A DNA stretch of 64,000 bases from Asticcacaulis excentricus CB 48 (GTDB lineage Bacteria; Pseudomonadota; Alphaproteobacteria; Caulobacterales; Caulobacteraceae): the NCBI RefSeq assembly GCF_000175215.2, contig NC_014816.1, forward strand, positions 372,001-436,000. Direction: 5' to 3'. Numbering within the stretch: position 1 is the first letter of the stretch; every line of letters begins with the position of its first letter. The notes beneath the pieces were generated by a model that was not told the origin of the DNA, searched no databases, and saw nothing but the letters and a program-made list of their open reading frames with translations. This document shows, piece by piece, positions 49,345 through 58,329 of the stretch. A program made the position numbers and the translations under genes.

Positions 49345-50502
49345 ATGGCCGATACCGCCGCTTCCATTGCCAAAACGCCCGTTACCGTCCTTACCGGCTA
49401 TCTGGGGGCCGGTAAGACGACTTTGTTGAACCGCATTCTGTCCGAAAACCACGGGCAAAAATACGCGGTCATCGTCAATGAGTTTGGTGAAATCGGCATT
49501 GACAACGACCTGATCGTCGGTGCCGACGAAGAAGTGTTCGAAATGAACAATGGCTGCGTTTGCTGCACGGTGCGTGGCGACCTGATCCGCATTCTGTCGG
49601 GTCTTATGAAGCGCAAAGGCCGCTTTGACGCCATCATCGTCGAAACCACGGGCCTGGCGGATCCCGGCCCGGTGGCCCAGACCTTCTTTGTCGATGAAGA
49701 GGTCAAAGCGCGCACCTATCTCGACTCTGTGACGGCGCTGGTCGATGCCAAACACTTCCGCTCCGCGCTGGAGGCTGACCGCGTGGTCAAGGAACAGATT
49801 GCCTTTGCCGACCACGTGATCCTCAACAAGACCGATCTGGCAACGCCCGAAGAACTCAATGAGGTGGAAGCCCGCGTCCGTGGCCTCAACCCGCTGGCCA
49901 CCATTGAGCGCGCCGAACGTTCAGGCGTGGAGATCAAAGGCCTGCTGAACCAGCACCGCTTCGATCTCGATAAGATGGAATCGGTCGCTAACCATCATGA
50001 GCACGGTCCCGATTGCGGCGACCATTGCGACCATGACCACGGGCATGATCACCACCATCATGGCCATGATCACGGGCACAATCACCACGGCCATAACCCC
50101 GCGCATGGCGAGCCCGGTCACGTGCATGATGAACACTGCGGCCACGACCATCACGATCATCATCACAATCCTACGCATGGTCATCTGAACCCCATTCACG
50201 ACAATGAAATCCGCTCGGTCTCTCTGTCGTCGGAAGCGCCGGTTGATGGGGTGAAGTTCACCCGCTGGCTCGACAAGCTGCTGGCCGAAAAGGGGCAGGA
50301 CATTTTGCGCGCCAAGGGGATCCTCAGTATCAAGGGCGAGGATAAGCGTCTGGTGTTCCAAGCCGTTCACATGATCCTCGAAGGCGAATTGCAACAACCG
50401 TGGAAAGAGGGCGAACACCGCCTGAGCCGCGCCGTGTTCATCGGTCGCCACCTCGATGAGGCCGCTCTGCGCGCCGGTTTTGAGGCGTGTATCGCCGCGT
50501 AG
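49345..50502 (+). CDS. COG0523 metal-chaperone GTPase (CobW/YjiA/ZNG family)
   Basis: A GTPase of 385 residues thought to deliver zinc or another metal to client proteins. G1 is TGYLGAGKTT (residues 18-27), the metal motif is Cys71-Val-Cys73-Cys74 in NNGCVCCTV, and G4 is LNKTD. A long His-rich loop of some 60 residues (about 215-275) would bind metal. The C-terminal CobW_C domain contains FTRWLDKLLAEKGQDILRAKG and RLVFQAVHMILEG. The next gene encodes a WD40 protein, a neighbour that may be its client or partner. Confidence 0.93.
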   Translation: MADTAASIAKTPVTVLTGYLGAGKTTLLNRILSENHGQKYAVIVNEFGEIGIDNDLIVGADEEVFEMNNGCVCCTVRGDLIRILSGLMKRKGRFDAIIVETTGLADPGPVAQTFFVDEEVKARTYLDSVTALVDAKHFRSALEADRVVKEQIAFADHVILNKTDLATPEELNEVEARVRGLNPLATIERAERSGVEIKGLLNQHRFDLDKMESVANHHEHGPDCGDHCDHDHGHDHHHHGHDHGHNHHGHNPAHGEPGHVHDEHCGHDHHDHHHNPTHGHLNPIHDNEIRSVSLSSEAPVDGVKFTRWLDKLLAEKGQDILRAKGILSIKGEDKRLVFQAVHMILEGELQQPWKEGEHRLSRAVFIGRHLDEAALRAGFEACIAA

Positions 50503-50583
50503 GCCCGGCAAGGGTATTACGCTCTGGCCTTTGCACGGACTTCCGTGTAAGCCCCCCAGCGTCTTTTGCCTTAGGCAACACCC

Positions 50584-50614
50584 ACCTCCCCCGGCACGCC
50601 GGAGGAGTATGAGG
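50584..50614. repeat. Interspersed palindrome, copy C
   Basis: CCTCCCCCGGCACGCCGGAG then GAGTATGAGGA. The stem CTCC.CCGGC/GCCGG.GGAG is a diverged form of copies A and B, ending in the same TA(T/C)(A/G)AGG tail. It lies between the COG0523 and WD40 genes. Confidence 0.6.
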
Positions 50615-50621
50615 ACCCAAC

Positions 50622-51608
50622 ATGCCCTTCGCTTTTGAAAAACATTTCGACGAATATGTCGTTGCCGCCCTGTTCGATTCCGCCGATGACCCTGTGGCCG
50701 CGCTCGGTGACGGGCGCGTCGTGTTTCCGGACGCCGATGCCATCTTCGAAGCCCACCCTAACGGCGGCATATTAAGCGCCGCCATCCACCCGTCGGGTGT
50801 CGGTATCGTCACCGGTGGTGATGATGGCCGCGTGGTGTGGACGACGAAGGAGTCCGGTCCGGTCGAGCTGTTTGCTGCCAAAGGGGCTTGGTTCGATGCT
50901 CTGGCCGTCAGCGAGGCCGCTCTGCTGATTGCCGCGGCCGCAGGTAAAAAAGTGCACGTCTATGACGCGCAGAAGAAGACGGCAGTGATCTTCGAACACA
51001 CCTCCAGCCTTTCGGACATCGCTTTTGATTCCAAGGGACGTAAGCTTTATGCGGCGACCTATAATGGCGTGGCCGTGTGGTTTTCTCGCATTGCCCAGCA
51101 AAAGCCGACCCTGCTCAAATGGGCCGGTTCGCATACCAAAGTCGCGATTTCGTCTGACGACAAGTTTGTCATGACCGCCATGCAGGAAAATGCCTTGCAC
51201 GGCTGGCGCATCAGCGATGCCAAGGATATGCGCATGGGCGGCTATCCGGCGAAGATCAAGTCGATGGGTTTTTTCGCCAAGGGCAAGCTTTTGGCCACCT
51301 CCGGGGCCAATGGCGCGGTGGTGTGGCCGTTTTTGAAGGCCAACGGGCCGATGGGTGAAGAGGCGTCGGAAATCAACGCTGAGGAATCGACCATGGTGTC
51401 GGTTATCGCCGGGGCGCCCGAAGACACGCTTCTGGCGGCCGGGCTTGAAGACGGGCGCGTGTGGCTGGCGGAGCTGACCTCAACCGGGATCGACTGGATT
51501 CGTCGCGAAAAGGGCGCTCCCATCACGGCGCTTGCCATTGCCAATGAAGGCAATCGCTTGATCTTTGGCGACGAAGACGGCAACCTGTGGGTATTTGAAG
51601 CTGAATAG
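50622..51608 (+). CDS. WD40-repeat beta-propeller protein
   Basis: A 328-residue cytoplasmic propeller with about seven blades. Repeats include LSAAIHPSGVGIVTGGDDGRVV, DALAVSEAALLIAAAAGKKVHVY, LSDIAFDSKGRKLYAATYNGVAVW and ITALAIANEGNRLIFGDEDGNLWVF. There is no signal peptide. It follows the COG0523 GTPase on the same strand with a palindromic repeat between. A scaffold for metal insertion or for a metalloprotein is a guess from context only. Confidence 0.87.
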   Translation: MPFAFEKHFDEYVVAALFDSADDPVAALGDGRVVFPDADAIFEAHPNGGILSAAIHPSGVGIVTGGDDGRVVWTTKESGPVELFAAKGAWFDALAVSEAALLIAAAAGKKVHVYDAQKKTAVIFEHTSSLSDIAFDSKGRKLYAATYNGVAVWFSRIAQQKPTLLKWAGSHTKVAISSDDKFVMTAMQENALHGWRISDAKDMRMGGYPAKIKSMGFFAKGKLLATSGANGAVVWPFLKANGPMGEEASEINAEESTMVSVIAGAPEDTLLAAGLEDGRVWLAELTSTGIDWIRREKGAPITALAIANEGNRLIFGDEDGNLWVFEAE

Positions 51609-51639
51609 AGCGGCTTCAGACGGAGTTTAGGGGCGTTTT

Positions 51640-52335
51640 TTGGCGGGGATAGCGAAAAAGTTTGGCATCGGGCAACTGCTCGTCTTCGTCATGGTGGGCA
51701 GTTTTGCCTTCAGCGTGGCGTCGGTCGCCGTGCACCGTTTTCTGCCCGTGCCAATCACCTTCCTGATGGTGCAGCGGATCTTTGAGGGCAAGGGATACCA
51801 TCACGAGTGGGTGCCCGCCTCGCGTATTTCGGACAATCTCAAGGTCGCGGTCATTGCCGCCGAAGACGCTAAGTTCTGCTCGCACTACGGCTTCGACATG
51901 AACGCTATTGAGAAGGCGCAACGCAGCAATGCGCGCGGGCGCAAGGTGCGCGGCGGTTCCACTATCTCTCAGCAGACAGCCAAGAACGCCTTCCTGTGGC
52001 CGCAGCGCTCCTATGTGCGCAAAGGGGTTGAGGCCTATTATACGCTGCTGATTGAGACGATGTGGCCGAAGTCGCGCATCATGGAAGTCTATCTCAATAG
52101 CGCTGAATGGGGGCCCGGAATCTATGGTGCCGAAGCCGCCTCGCAATACTGGTTCGGTAAATCGGCTGATGATCTCACTCAGGCCGAGGCCTCGCGTTTG
52201 GCGGCCATCCTGCCCAGCCCGCTGAAATGGAAGGCCGCCAAGTCGGGGAAGTACGTCAAGGGCCGCTCCGGGAAGATCCGCGCCAATGCAGGTGTGGTTC
52301 GCCGAAACGGCATCGGGACGTGTGTTCTGGAGTAA
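51640..52335 (+). CDS. mtgA: Monofunctional peptidoglycan transglycosylase
   Basis: Polymerises lipid II into glycan strands at the inner membrane (GT51). A TTG start at 51640 follows AGGGG by 6 bases, giving 231 residues with one membrane anchor (LLVFVMVGSFAFSVASVAV). GT51 motifs: AVIAAEDAKFCSHYGFD with the catalytic Glu, RGGSTISQQTAKNAFLWPQRS, KSRIMEVYLNSAEWGPGIYGAE, and LAAILPSPLKW. It is 31 bases past the WD40 gene and begins a run of three closely spaced genes. Confidence 0.95.
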   Translation: MAGIAKKFGIGQLLVFVMVGSFAFSVASVAVHRFLPVPITFLMVQRIFEGKGYHHEWVPASRISDNLKVAVIAAEDAKFCSHYGFDMNAIEKAQRSNARGRKVRGGSTISQQTAKNAFLWPQRSYVRKGVEAYYTLLIETMWPKSRIMEVYLNSAEWGPGIYGAEAASQYWFGKSADDLTQAEASRLAAILPSPLKWKAAKSGKYVKGRSGKIRANAGVVRRNGIGTCVLE

Positions 52336-52353
52336 AGGAAAGAGGGGCGCTCT

Positions 52354-52626
52354 GTGAAGCCTTACGTGGAAGTTCTGGCAGGAGGCGGTTATCGCGTTGG
52401 CTTTGATGACGCTCCCGGCCTCACGGCCTCAGGGGCAACCGTAATGGAAGCGCTTCGGGCACTTTCGGCAGAGATTTCACGCCAGTACGATACCGAAAAA
52501 GGCGATGAAAGCGCCGCTGCGGAAACAGCGAGGCGTCAGACCGATATTCTGGCTAATGACCGGTTCATTCGTGGCAATCAGATGCAGGACTCGGTCATGA
52601 AGGCTATGGCTTTAGGGTTTATCTGA
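52354..52626 (+). CDS. Small HicB-like protein without a HicA partner
   Basis: A 90-residue protein from a GTG at 52354. The first half (GGYRVGFDDAPGLTASGATVMEAL) has the PGxxxxGxTxxEAL pattern of HicB antitoxins, an RNase H-like fold. The second half is a charged helix and a tail with no clear DNA-binding motif. No HicA toxin lies next to it: its neighbours are mtgA and the yaiI gene, whose GTG starts right after its TGA. It may be a domesticated HicB fold. The match is by eye. Confidence 0.6.
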   Translation: MKPYVEVLAGGGYRVGFDDAPGLTASGATVMEALRALSAEISRQYDTEKGDESAAAETARRQTDILANDRFIRGNQMQDSVMKAMALGFI

Positions 52627-53085
52627 GTGCCCGTCACCCTCTATATCGACGCCGATGCCTGTCCGGTAAAAGAGGAGACCTATAAGGTCGCCTCTCGCTA
52701 TGGCCTTCGCACCGTCGTGGTGTCAAACAGCTATATCCAGATCCCCAAATCACCCCTGATCGCGCGCATGATCGTCGATGCGGGACCGGACATTGCGGAC
52801 GACTGGATCGCCGAACAGGCGACTGCGCATGACGTTGTGATCACCAACGATATTCCGCTAGCCGGGCGGGTTCTGGCGAAGGGGGCCTATGCCATTGCCC
52901 CTAACGGTCGCGCCTTTACGCCCGATTCCATCGGCGCGGCCCTGTCGCAGCGGGCCCTGATGGAACATATCCGCTCGACCGGCGAAATCACCGGTGGCCC
53001 GCCGCCCTTCTCCGCTGCCAATCGTTCGCAGTTTCTGCAAACCCTCGATCAGGTGGTGGTAAAGGCGCGCCGTCTGAGCCTCTGA
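52627..53085 (+). CDS. YaiI/YqxD family protein (DUF188)
   Basis: A 152-residue PIN/NYN-like fold protein of uncertain role. Family blocks are LYIDADACPVKEETYKVASR, VSNSYIQIP, VDAGPDIADDWIAEQ and DVVITNDIPLAGRVLAKGA, with acidic residues at the ends of strands as in nucleases. The C-terminus has GGPPPFSAANRSQFLQTLDQ. It starts with GTG directly after the preceding stop, so translation is coupled. Confidence 0.92.
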   Translation: MPVTLYIDADACPVKEETYKVASRYGLRTVVVSNSYIQIPKSPLIARMIVDAGPDIADDWIAEQATAHDVVITNDIPLAGRVLAKGAYAIAPNGRAFTPDSIGAALSQRALMEHIRSTGEITGGPPPFSAANRSQFLQTLDQVVVKARRLSL

Positions 53086-53183
53086 GCTGGGCGCAAACAC
53101 CACCGGTTTCATCCTCAACGGCTCTTGACGAATAGTTAAAACAGGCGTCACCCTCCGTCCGGTTTTCCTTCAGGAGGGTATGG

Positions 53184-55082
53184 ATGATGCGGCGTCTTCT
53201 GGTTTCCGTAGCAGGTCCGGCGCTTGTGGCCGGTGTGTTGTTATCAGGCTGCGCGACGGTGCCTGCCGCGGCCCCCATTGCTGATGTCCCCACAACCGAA
53301 GCGCCACAGGCCCCGGCCCTGACCGAGACTCCCGCCCCGGCCCCCGCTGCCGCTCCGACAGCTGCCGACGCCAAGGCCTATGTGGAAGAGGCGGAAAAGA
53401 AGCTCGGCGACCTTGGCGAATACGCTGCCCGCGTGCAGTGGGTGCGCGCGACCTACATCACCCACGACACTATGTGGCTGGAATCGAAGGCCAATGCGCA
53501 GCTGACCGAAGAAGGCGTCAAATACGCCATGGGGGCCGCGAAGTTCAACGACGTGGCCGTCGATGAGGTAACGCGGCGCAAGCTGAACCTGCTGCGCCTG
53601 TCTCTGGTCTTGCCCGCCGCCGACCGTCCGGGGGCTGCCGATGAGATGGCCAAGCTCTCCACTTCGCTAGATTCCACCTACGCCACAGGTAAGTTCAGCT
53701 ATAAGGGCAAGGTCTATACTCTGGACGACGCCTCAAATGTGATGGCCGAATCCCGCGACCCGGCCCTGCTTCGCGCCATGTTCGAAGGCTGGCGAACCAT
53801 TTCGGTGCCGATGAAAGGTGACTACACGCGGCTGGCCGAATTGGCCAATGAAGGCGCTAAGGGTCTGGGCTTTGCCGATACGGGGGCCCTGTGGCGCTCC
53901 GGCTACGACATGCCGCCTGATGGGTTTGCGGCCGATACGGACCGCCTCTGGGGGCAGGTTGAGCCCTTCTACAAGAACTTGCACTGCTATGTGCGCAGCC
54001 GTCTCAATGAGAAGTATGGCGACGCGGTTCAGCCGAAGTCCGGTCCTATCCGCGCCGACCTGCTGGGCAATATGTGGGCGCAGGACTGGGCCAACATTTA
54101 TGACATCGTGGCCCCTAAGGGCATGAAGGGCTCGTCCTATTCGCTAGACAAGCTGCTGGTGCAAAAGAAGTATACGCCGGAAAAGATGGTCAGGACCGGC
54201 GAAGGCTTCTACACTTCCATTGGTCTGCCGCCTCTGCCCCAGACCTTCTGGGAGCGCTCGATGATTACCCGCCCGCGCGATCGCGAGGTTCTGTGCCACG
54301 CATCGGCCTGGGACCTCGATAACCGCGACGATATCCGTATTAAGATGTGTACGCAGGTCAATGGCGAGGACTTTTATACGGTCCACCACGAACTGGGGCA
54401 TAACTATTATCAGCGCGCCTATAAGGATCAGCCCTTCCTGTTCAAGAACGGCGCCAATGATGGCTTCCACGAAGCCATCGGTGACTTTATCGGCCTGTCG
54501 TCGGTGACGCCGGTCTATCTCAACCAGATCGGTCTTCTGGACAAGGTGCCAGGCGAGGAAGAGGACATCCCCTACCTGCTGAAAATGGCCCTGCAAAAGG
54601 TTGCCTTCCTGCCGTTTGGCCTGATGGTCGATCGCTGGCGCTGGGAAGTCTATTCCGGCAAGATCACCCCGGCACAGTACAATACGCGCTGGTGGGAGTT
54701 GGTGCAGCAGTATCAGGGCCTTGTGCCACCGGGCGTGCGTCCGACCGACGCCTTTGATCCGGGGGCCAAGTATCACGTGCCGGGTAATGTACCCTATACG
54801 CGCTACTTCCTGGCCCATATCTATCAGTTTCAGTTCCAGCAGGCCGCCTGCGATCAGATCGGTTGGAAAGGTCCGCTCCACCGCTGCTCGATCTATGGCC
54901 ATAAGGAGGTCGGCCAGAAGCTAAACGCCATGCTGGAGATGGGTCAGTCGAAGCCGTGGCCGGAAGCCATGGCGGCCTTTACGGGCCAGCGCGAAGGCGA
55001 TGCCTCAGCGGTGGCGGCCTATTTCAAGCCGCTCAATGAGTGGTTGGTCAAGCAAAACGCCGGGCAAAACTGCGGGTGGTGA
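53184..55082 (+). CDS. M2-family metallopeptidase lipoprotein (ACE-like)
   Basis: A zinc dipeptidyl carboxypeptidase related to angiotensin-converting enzyme, 632 residues. It has a lipoprotein signal (LLVSVAGPALVAGVLLSGC) and an Ala/Pro-rich linker to about residue 60. The zinc site is HHELGHNYY near residue 400, and the third ligand Glu lies in HEAIGDFIGLS about 24 residues on. Also seen are TMWLESKANAQLTEE-like text near the start and KYHVPGNVPYTRYFLAHIYQFQF near the end, as in ACE. It is transcribed alone and converges on the oxygenase gene over a palindrome. Confidence 0.94.
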   Translation: MMRRLLVSVAGPALVAGVLLSGCATVPAAAPIADVPTTEAPQAPALTETPAPAPAAAPTAADAKAYVEEAEKKLGDLGEYAARVQWVRATYITHDTMWLESKANAQLTEEGVKYAMGAAKFNDVAVDEVTRRKLNLLRLSLVLPAADRPGAADEMAKLSTSLDSTYATGKFSYKGKVYTLDDASNVMAESRDPALLRAMFEGWRTISVPMKGDYTRLAELANEGAKGLGFADTGALWRSGYDMPPDGFAADTDRLWGQVEPFYKNLHCYVRSRLNEKYGDAVQPKSGPIRADLLGNMWAQDWANIYDIVAPKGMKGSSYSLDKLLVQKKYTPEKMVRTGEGFYTSIGLPPLPQTFWERSMITRPRDREVLCHASAWDLDNRDDIRIKMCTQVNGEDFYTVHHELGHNYYQRAYKDQPFLFKNGANDGFHEAIGDFIGLSSVTPVYLNQIGLLDKVPGEEEDIPYLLKMALQKVAFLPFGLMVDRWRWEVYSGKITPAQYNTRWWELVQQYQGLVPPGVRPTDAFDPGAKYHVPGNVPYTRYFLAHIYQFQFQQAACDQIGWKGPLHRCSIYGHKEVGQKLNAMLEMGQSKPWPEAMAAFTGQREGDASAVAAYFKPLNEWLVKQNAGQNCGW

Positions 55083-55087
55083 TCGAG

Positions 55088-55119
55088 CCTCCTCCCTGTG
55101 CCGAAAGCATGGGGAGGAG
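55088..55119. repeat. Palindrome between convergent genes (CTCCTCCC type)
   Basis: CTCCTCCC and GGGAGGAG pair, extended by GTGC/GCAT around CGAAA. It lies between the M2 peptidase and oxygenase stops. No T-run follows, so it may be a processing or Rho-linked end rather than a simple terminator. Confidence 0.55.
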
Positions 55120-55127
55120 TCGTCCGG

Positions 55128-56129
55128 CTACGCCAGCTTGATCTCTCGCAGGCGTTGCTGGAGGAAGTCGTGGGCCGTGATCGACTGACCGGCATACTGG
55201 TCCGGGCGGTCTTCGGAGATGCAGCCTGGCAGGGTCTCGATCAGGTAGGGACTCTCAAAGTGCAGGAAGAACGGCATCGAATAGCGTGAGAAGCCCTTGC
55301 GCGCTTCGGCCGGATTGACCACGCGATGGATGGTCGACGGCAGGACGTGGTTGGTCAGGCGCGACAGCATATCGCCAATATTGATGACAATGGCCCCCGG
55401 TGGGGGCGTAATGGGCAGCCACGAGCCGTCACGATCCAGCAGTTGCAGACCGGGTTCTTCGGCCCCCATTAGAAGCGTGATGGCGTTGATGTCGCCGTGC
55501 GCCCCTGCGCGTACCGATGCGCCCGCCTCGGTCACCGGCGGATAGTGCAGCATACGCAGGATGGAATTACCGTACTTCACCTTGTCATCGAAGAAATCCG
55601 GCGCGAGTTTGAGGTGGATGGCGATGGCCTTCAGCACCTTTTTGCCGAGCCCGTCCATCTCGGCATAAAGCGTCTGGAATGTCGGCTTGAAGTCCGCCAC
55701 TTCGACGGGCCACACATTATCGGCCATATGGTCGCGATAGGGGTGATCGGCCGGCAGGTCACGTCCGACATGCCAGAATTCCTTCAGATCATGCGCCTTA
55801 TAGCCCTTGGCTGTTTCGATACCAAAGGCGGTATAGCCACGCTGACCGCCGCCGCTGCGGCCATCATACTGCAACTTGGATTCGACCGGCAGATCAAAGA
55901 AGTCTTTGGTCAGGGCGTACGCCTTATCGACCAGCCCCTTGTCAAGACCGGCGCCGTTCGGCTCAAACAGGCCCGACAGCACCGCAAACCCGTAGCGCTC
56001 AAACGACGCGCCCAGCTTCTGCGCAAAGGCGTCCACATCGCTGTCGTATAGCGACAGCGGCACGGGCTCGATGGACGGGGCGGTGGATAGAGGGGCGGAA
56101 TCGTAAAGCGCGGTGGGCGACGACATCAT
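55128..56129 (-). CDS. 2-oxoglutarate/Fe(II) oxygenase (isopenicillin N synthase-like)
   Basis: A 333-residue non-heme iron oxygenase. The N-terminal DIOX_N part contains ERYGFAVLSGLFEPNG and FFDLPVESKLQYDG. The iron facial triad is His211-x-Asp213 in GAHGDINAITLL and His268 in LPSTIHRVVN, and the 2-oxoglutarate-binding Arg and Ser are Arg282 and Ser284 in RYSMPFFLHF. The YTAFGIETAKG block is typical of bacterial members. The substrate is unknown. Confidence 0.93.
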   Translation of the reverse strand: MMSSPTALYDSAPLSTAPSIEPVPLSLYDSDVDAFAQKLGASFERYGFAVLSGLFEPNGAGLDKGLVDKAYALTKDFFDLPVESKLQYDGRSGGGQRGYTAFGIETAKGYKAHDLKEFWHVGRDLPADHPYRDHMADNVWPVEVADFKPTFQTLYAEMDGLGKKVLKAIAIHLKLAPDFFDDKVKYGNSILRMLHYPPVTEAGASVRAGAHGDINAITLLMGAEEPGLQLLDRDGSWLPITPPPGAIVINIGDMLSRLTNHVLPSTIHRVVNPAEARKGFSRYSMPFFLHFESPYLIETLPGCISEDRPDQYAGQSITAHDFLQQRLREIKLA

Positions 56130-56407
56130 GCGGGGGGCCTTTGGTCTTTGCAGATGAAACGTTTAATATCAGCCCTTATGACGTTTGCGTGTCACCGACG
56201 CAAGCGGCCTGATGCCGCATCGACGGGCAGGGACGCGGCGGCCATAACAAAGGTGTGCCCTCGTTATGCGAATAACTTTATCACAGTCGGCGCTTCATAT
56301 ACACTCTCAGGCGATTTTTCGATTGCGCCGGTCGCTCAGGTGTCGTTTTGATGCCGTGAAGCGATTCTATGCTTAATCGTGGTGTTTAAATCGGGTCCGG
56401 CGGCAAG

Positions 56408-58150
56408 GTGGGCAGGTCCATTCAGAGTCTAGGTCGTATGCTGGCGGCGGGGATAGTAGCCCTGACGATGCTTTGGTGCGCGCCGTTGTCCGCTCAGATT
56501 GTGCCGCCGCCTCCGGCCGATGCCGAGCCGCTCTCCGCAATCGATCCGGCCCTGCAACCCGTCAATTCGACCAAGGCCCTGAGTGCCTCGGAACAGTCGG
56601 TGGTGCGGGTTCTTGTCGTCTATCGCGGCTATGGCGGCGTGCCGCTCGATTCCGTCGGCATGGGGTCGGGCTTTGTGGTGGCACCGGGCTATATCGTCAC
56701 CAATTACCACGTCATTGAAACGCCGCCCGAAGCGACCTCGGCCGAGATCTATATCGTGCCCCATAAGGGCACAGGGGCCGCCTATCAGCAGGTGACGCTG
56801 GTTAAGCCGTGGCTGGAAGGCGATCTGGCGCTTTTGCGCGCTGAAGGGCTGAAAATCCCACCGCTCAAACTGTCCCTGGTGCCGCAAAAAAACCAGCGCA
56901 TCGTGACCATGGGCTATCCGGGCATCACCGACCGCCTACTGAAACGGGGCGGCACTGAGCTACTGGAGCCCGCCGACGCCTATGTGACGCAAGGCTCCAT
57001 AGCCCTGTTTGCCTCAACCAATCCGGACGGCTCGCGCGTCGACACCTTGTTCCACACGGCGCCCATCAATCCCGGCAATTCCGGTGGGCCTTTAATGGAC
57101 GAATGCGGGCAGGTGGTCGGTGTTAACACCTGGTCGGCAGTGTCCACCCTGTCGGAAACCGGCGACATGGACGTCCCGGCGGGGCAATATGTGGCGACTC
57201 ACGTGTCGGCGCTTTACACCTTCCTGCAATCGACCGGTGTGGCAGTGCAGACCACCTCTGAACCCTGCTTCGCCAAGTCGGAAGACGAGATCATAAAGGA
57301 CGATGGTCTGTCGCGCGCGCTGGCCGCCTATCGTGATGCGCAGGCCAAGCGTCTGGAAGAGCAGCGCAAAGCCGAGCAGATGAACGCCCTCATGGACCAG
57401 CTACAACTGGGCGTCTTGGTTCTTCTGTCGTTGCTGGTTGTAGTGCTGATCGCGCTGATCATCCGCCGCCGCCATCCGCCAAAGCCGAAAACACCGCATA
57501 CCGAGGCGGAGTTACCGCACGCCGAGGCGCATCCGCACAAGGCCAAAGCCGAAAAGGTACATCATAAGCATCCCTTCCCGTGGGGCTGGATCGCGTTGGC
57601 CGTGTTTGTGGTGCTTATCGCTGCCGCCTTCGTCCTGCGCGAAAGTCCGGTCGTACAGAAGATGTCGCAAAAGGCCGAAGTCGCTGCCGCCAAGGTCGGT
57701 CCGGTACGCCTAACCTGCGATGTTGACCTAAAGGCCTCGCCCAAGCCGCTGGCGGGCGTGGGGCCCACGGATTTTGAATTTGATGCGGCCCATGCCTGCG
57801 TCAATGGCCGAACACCTTACGAAGTGCAGTCCAATAGCACTCTGCTACGATTTACCGTGTCTGACTCTGAACCCACGGCAGCAAGGCTTGAGTTGTCACG
57901 GGACGGCTTAACGTTCAAACGCAGCGACTATCGCCTGACGCCCGAACAGCACCGAGACTATGTCGCTCAACGGGCGGCGCTGGGGTCGCTGCGCTGCGCT
58001 TCGGATAAGGATACGGGGCAAGCCGAGGCGCTGAAAGACAACATGCGCAAGGTGCGGCAACTGGCGCAATCCTTTCTCACCTTCGCGCCCGAGACCGAAA
58101 CCGTGTGGAAGTGCCGCAAGGTCCCCGAACCAGCCGCACCAAAGCCTTGA
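56408..58150 (+). CDS. Membrane-anchored trypsin-like serine protease
   Basis: A 580-residue S1C/HtrA-like protease. A signal-like segment (LAAGIVALTMLWCAPLSA) precedes the protease domain. The triad is His101 in GYIVTNYHVIE, Asp139 in LEGDLALLRAEG and Ser225 in NPGNSGGPLMDECG. There is no PDZ domain. A coiled segment (residues about 305-330) leads to a first membrane helix (about 333-353), a His/Pro-rich linker, and a second helix (about 393-410). A C-terminal domain with several Cys follows. It starts at GTG 56408. A protease facing the periplasm with a sensing tail is inferred. Confidence 0.85.
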   Translation: MGRSIQSLGRMLAAGIVALTMLWCAPLSAQIVPPPPADAEPLSAIDPALQPVNSTKALSASEQSVVRVLVVYRGYGGVPLDSVGMGSGFVVAPGYIVTNYHVIETPPEATSAEIYIVPHKGTGAAYQQVTLVKPWLEGDLALLRAEGLKIPPLKLSLVPQKNQRIVTMGYPGITDRLLKRGGTELLEPADAYVTQGSIALFASTNPDGSRVDTLFHTAPINPGNSGGPLMDECGQVVGVNTWSAVSTLSETGDMDVPAGQYVATHVSALYTFLQSTGVAVQTTSEPCFAKSEDEIIKDDGLSRALAAYRDAQAKRLEEQRKAEQMNALMDQLQLGVLVLLSLLVVVLIALIIRRRHPPKPKTPHTEAELPHAEAHPHKAKAEKVHHKHPFPWGWIALAVFVVLIAAAFVLRESPVVQKMSQKAEVAAAKVGPVRLTCDVDLKASPKPLAGVGPTDFEFDAAHACVNGRTPYEVQSNSTLLRFTVSDSEPTAARLELSRDGLTFKRSDYRLTPEQHRDYVAQRAALGSLRCASDKDTGQAEALKDNMRKVRQLAQSFLTFAPETETVWKCRKVPEPAAPKP

Positions 58151-58329
58151 TCCGGGCTACCTTTACGGAATTCTTATAAGCTCGCGCCGGAAATTAATCC
58201 GATTTGTGGCCAATCCTTATTTCCCGAATATTGGCTGTTTATGGGCTTCATCCTAGGTTCATGCGAAAGCGGCTAATTGAACACAACGGCGTTCGTCGCC
58301 GCAACGCACAGCATACTGGAGAGACAACT

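Noticed and set aside
53733..54902. Minus-strand frames within the M2 peptidase gene
   Set aside because: Shadows of a recognised metallopeptidase; no independent support.
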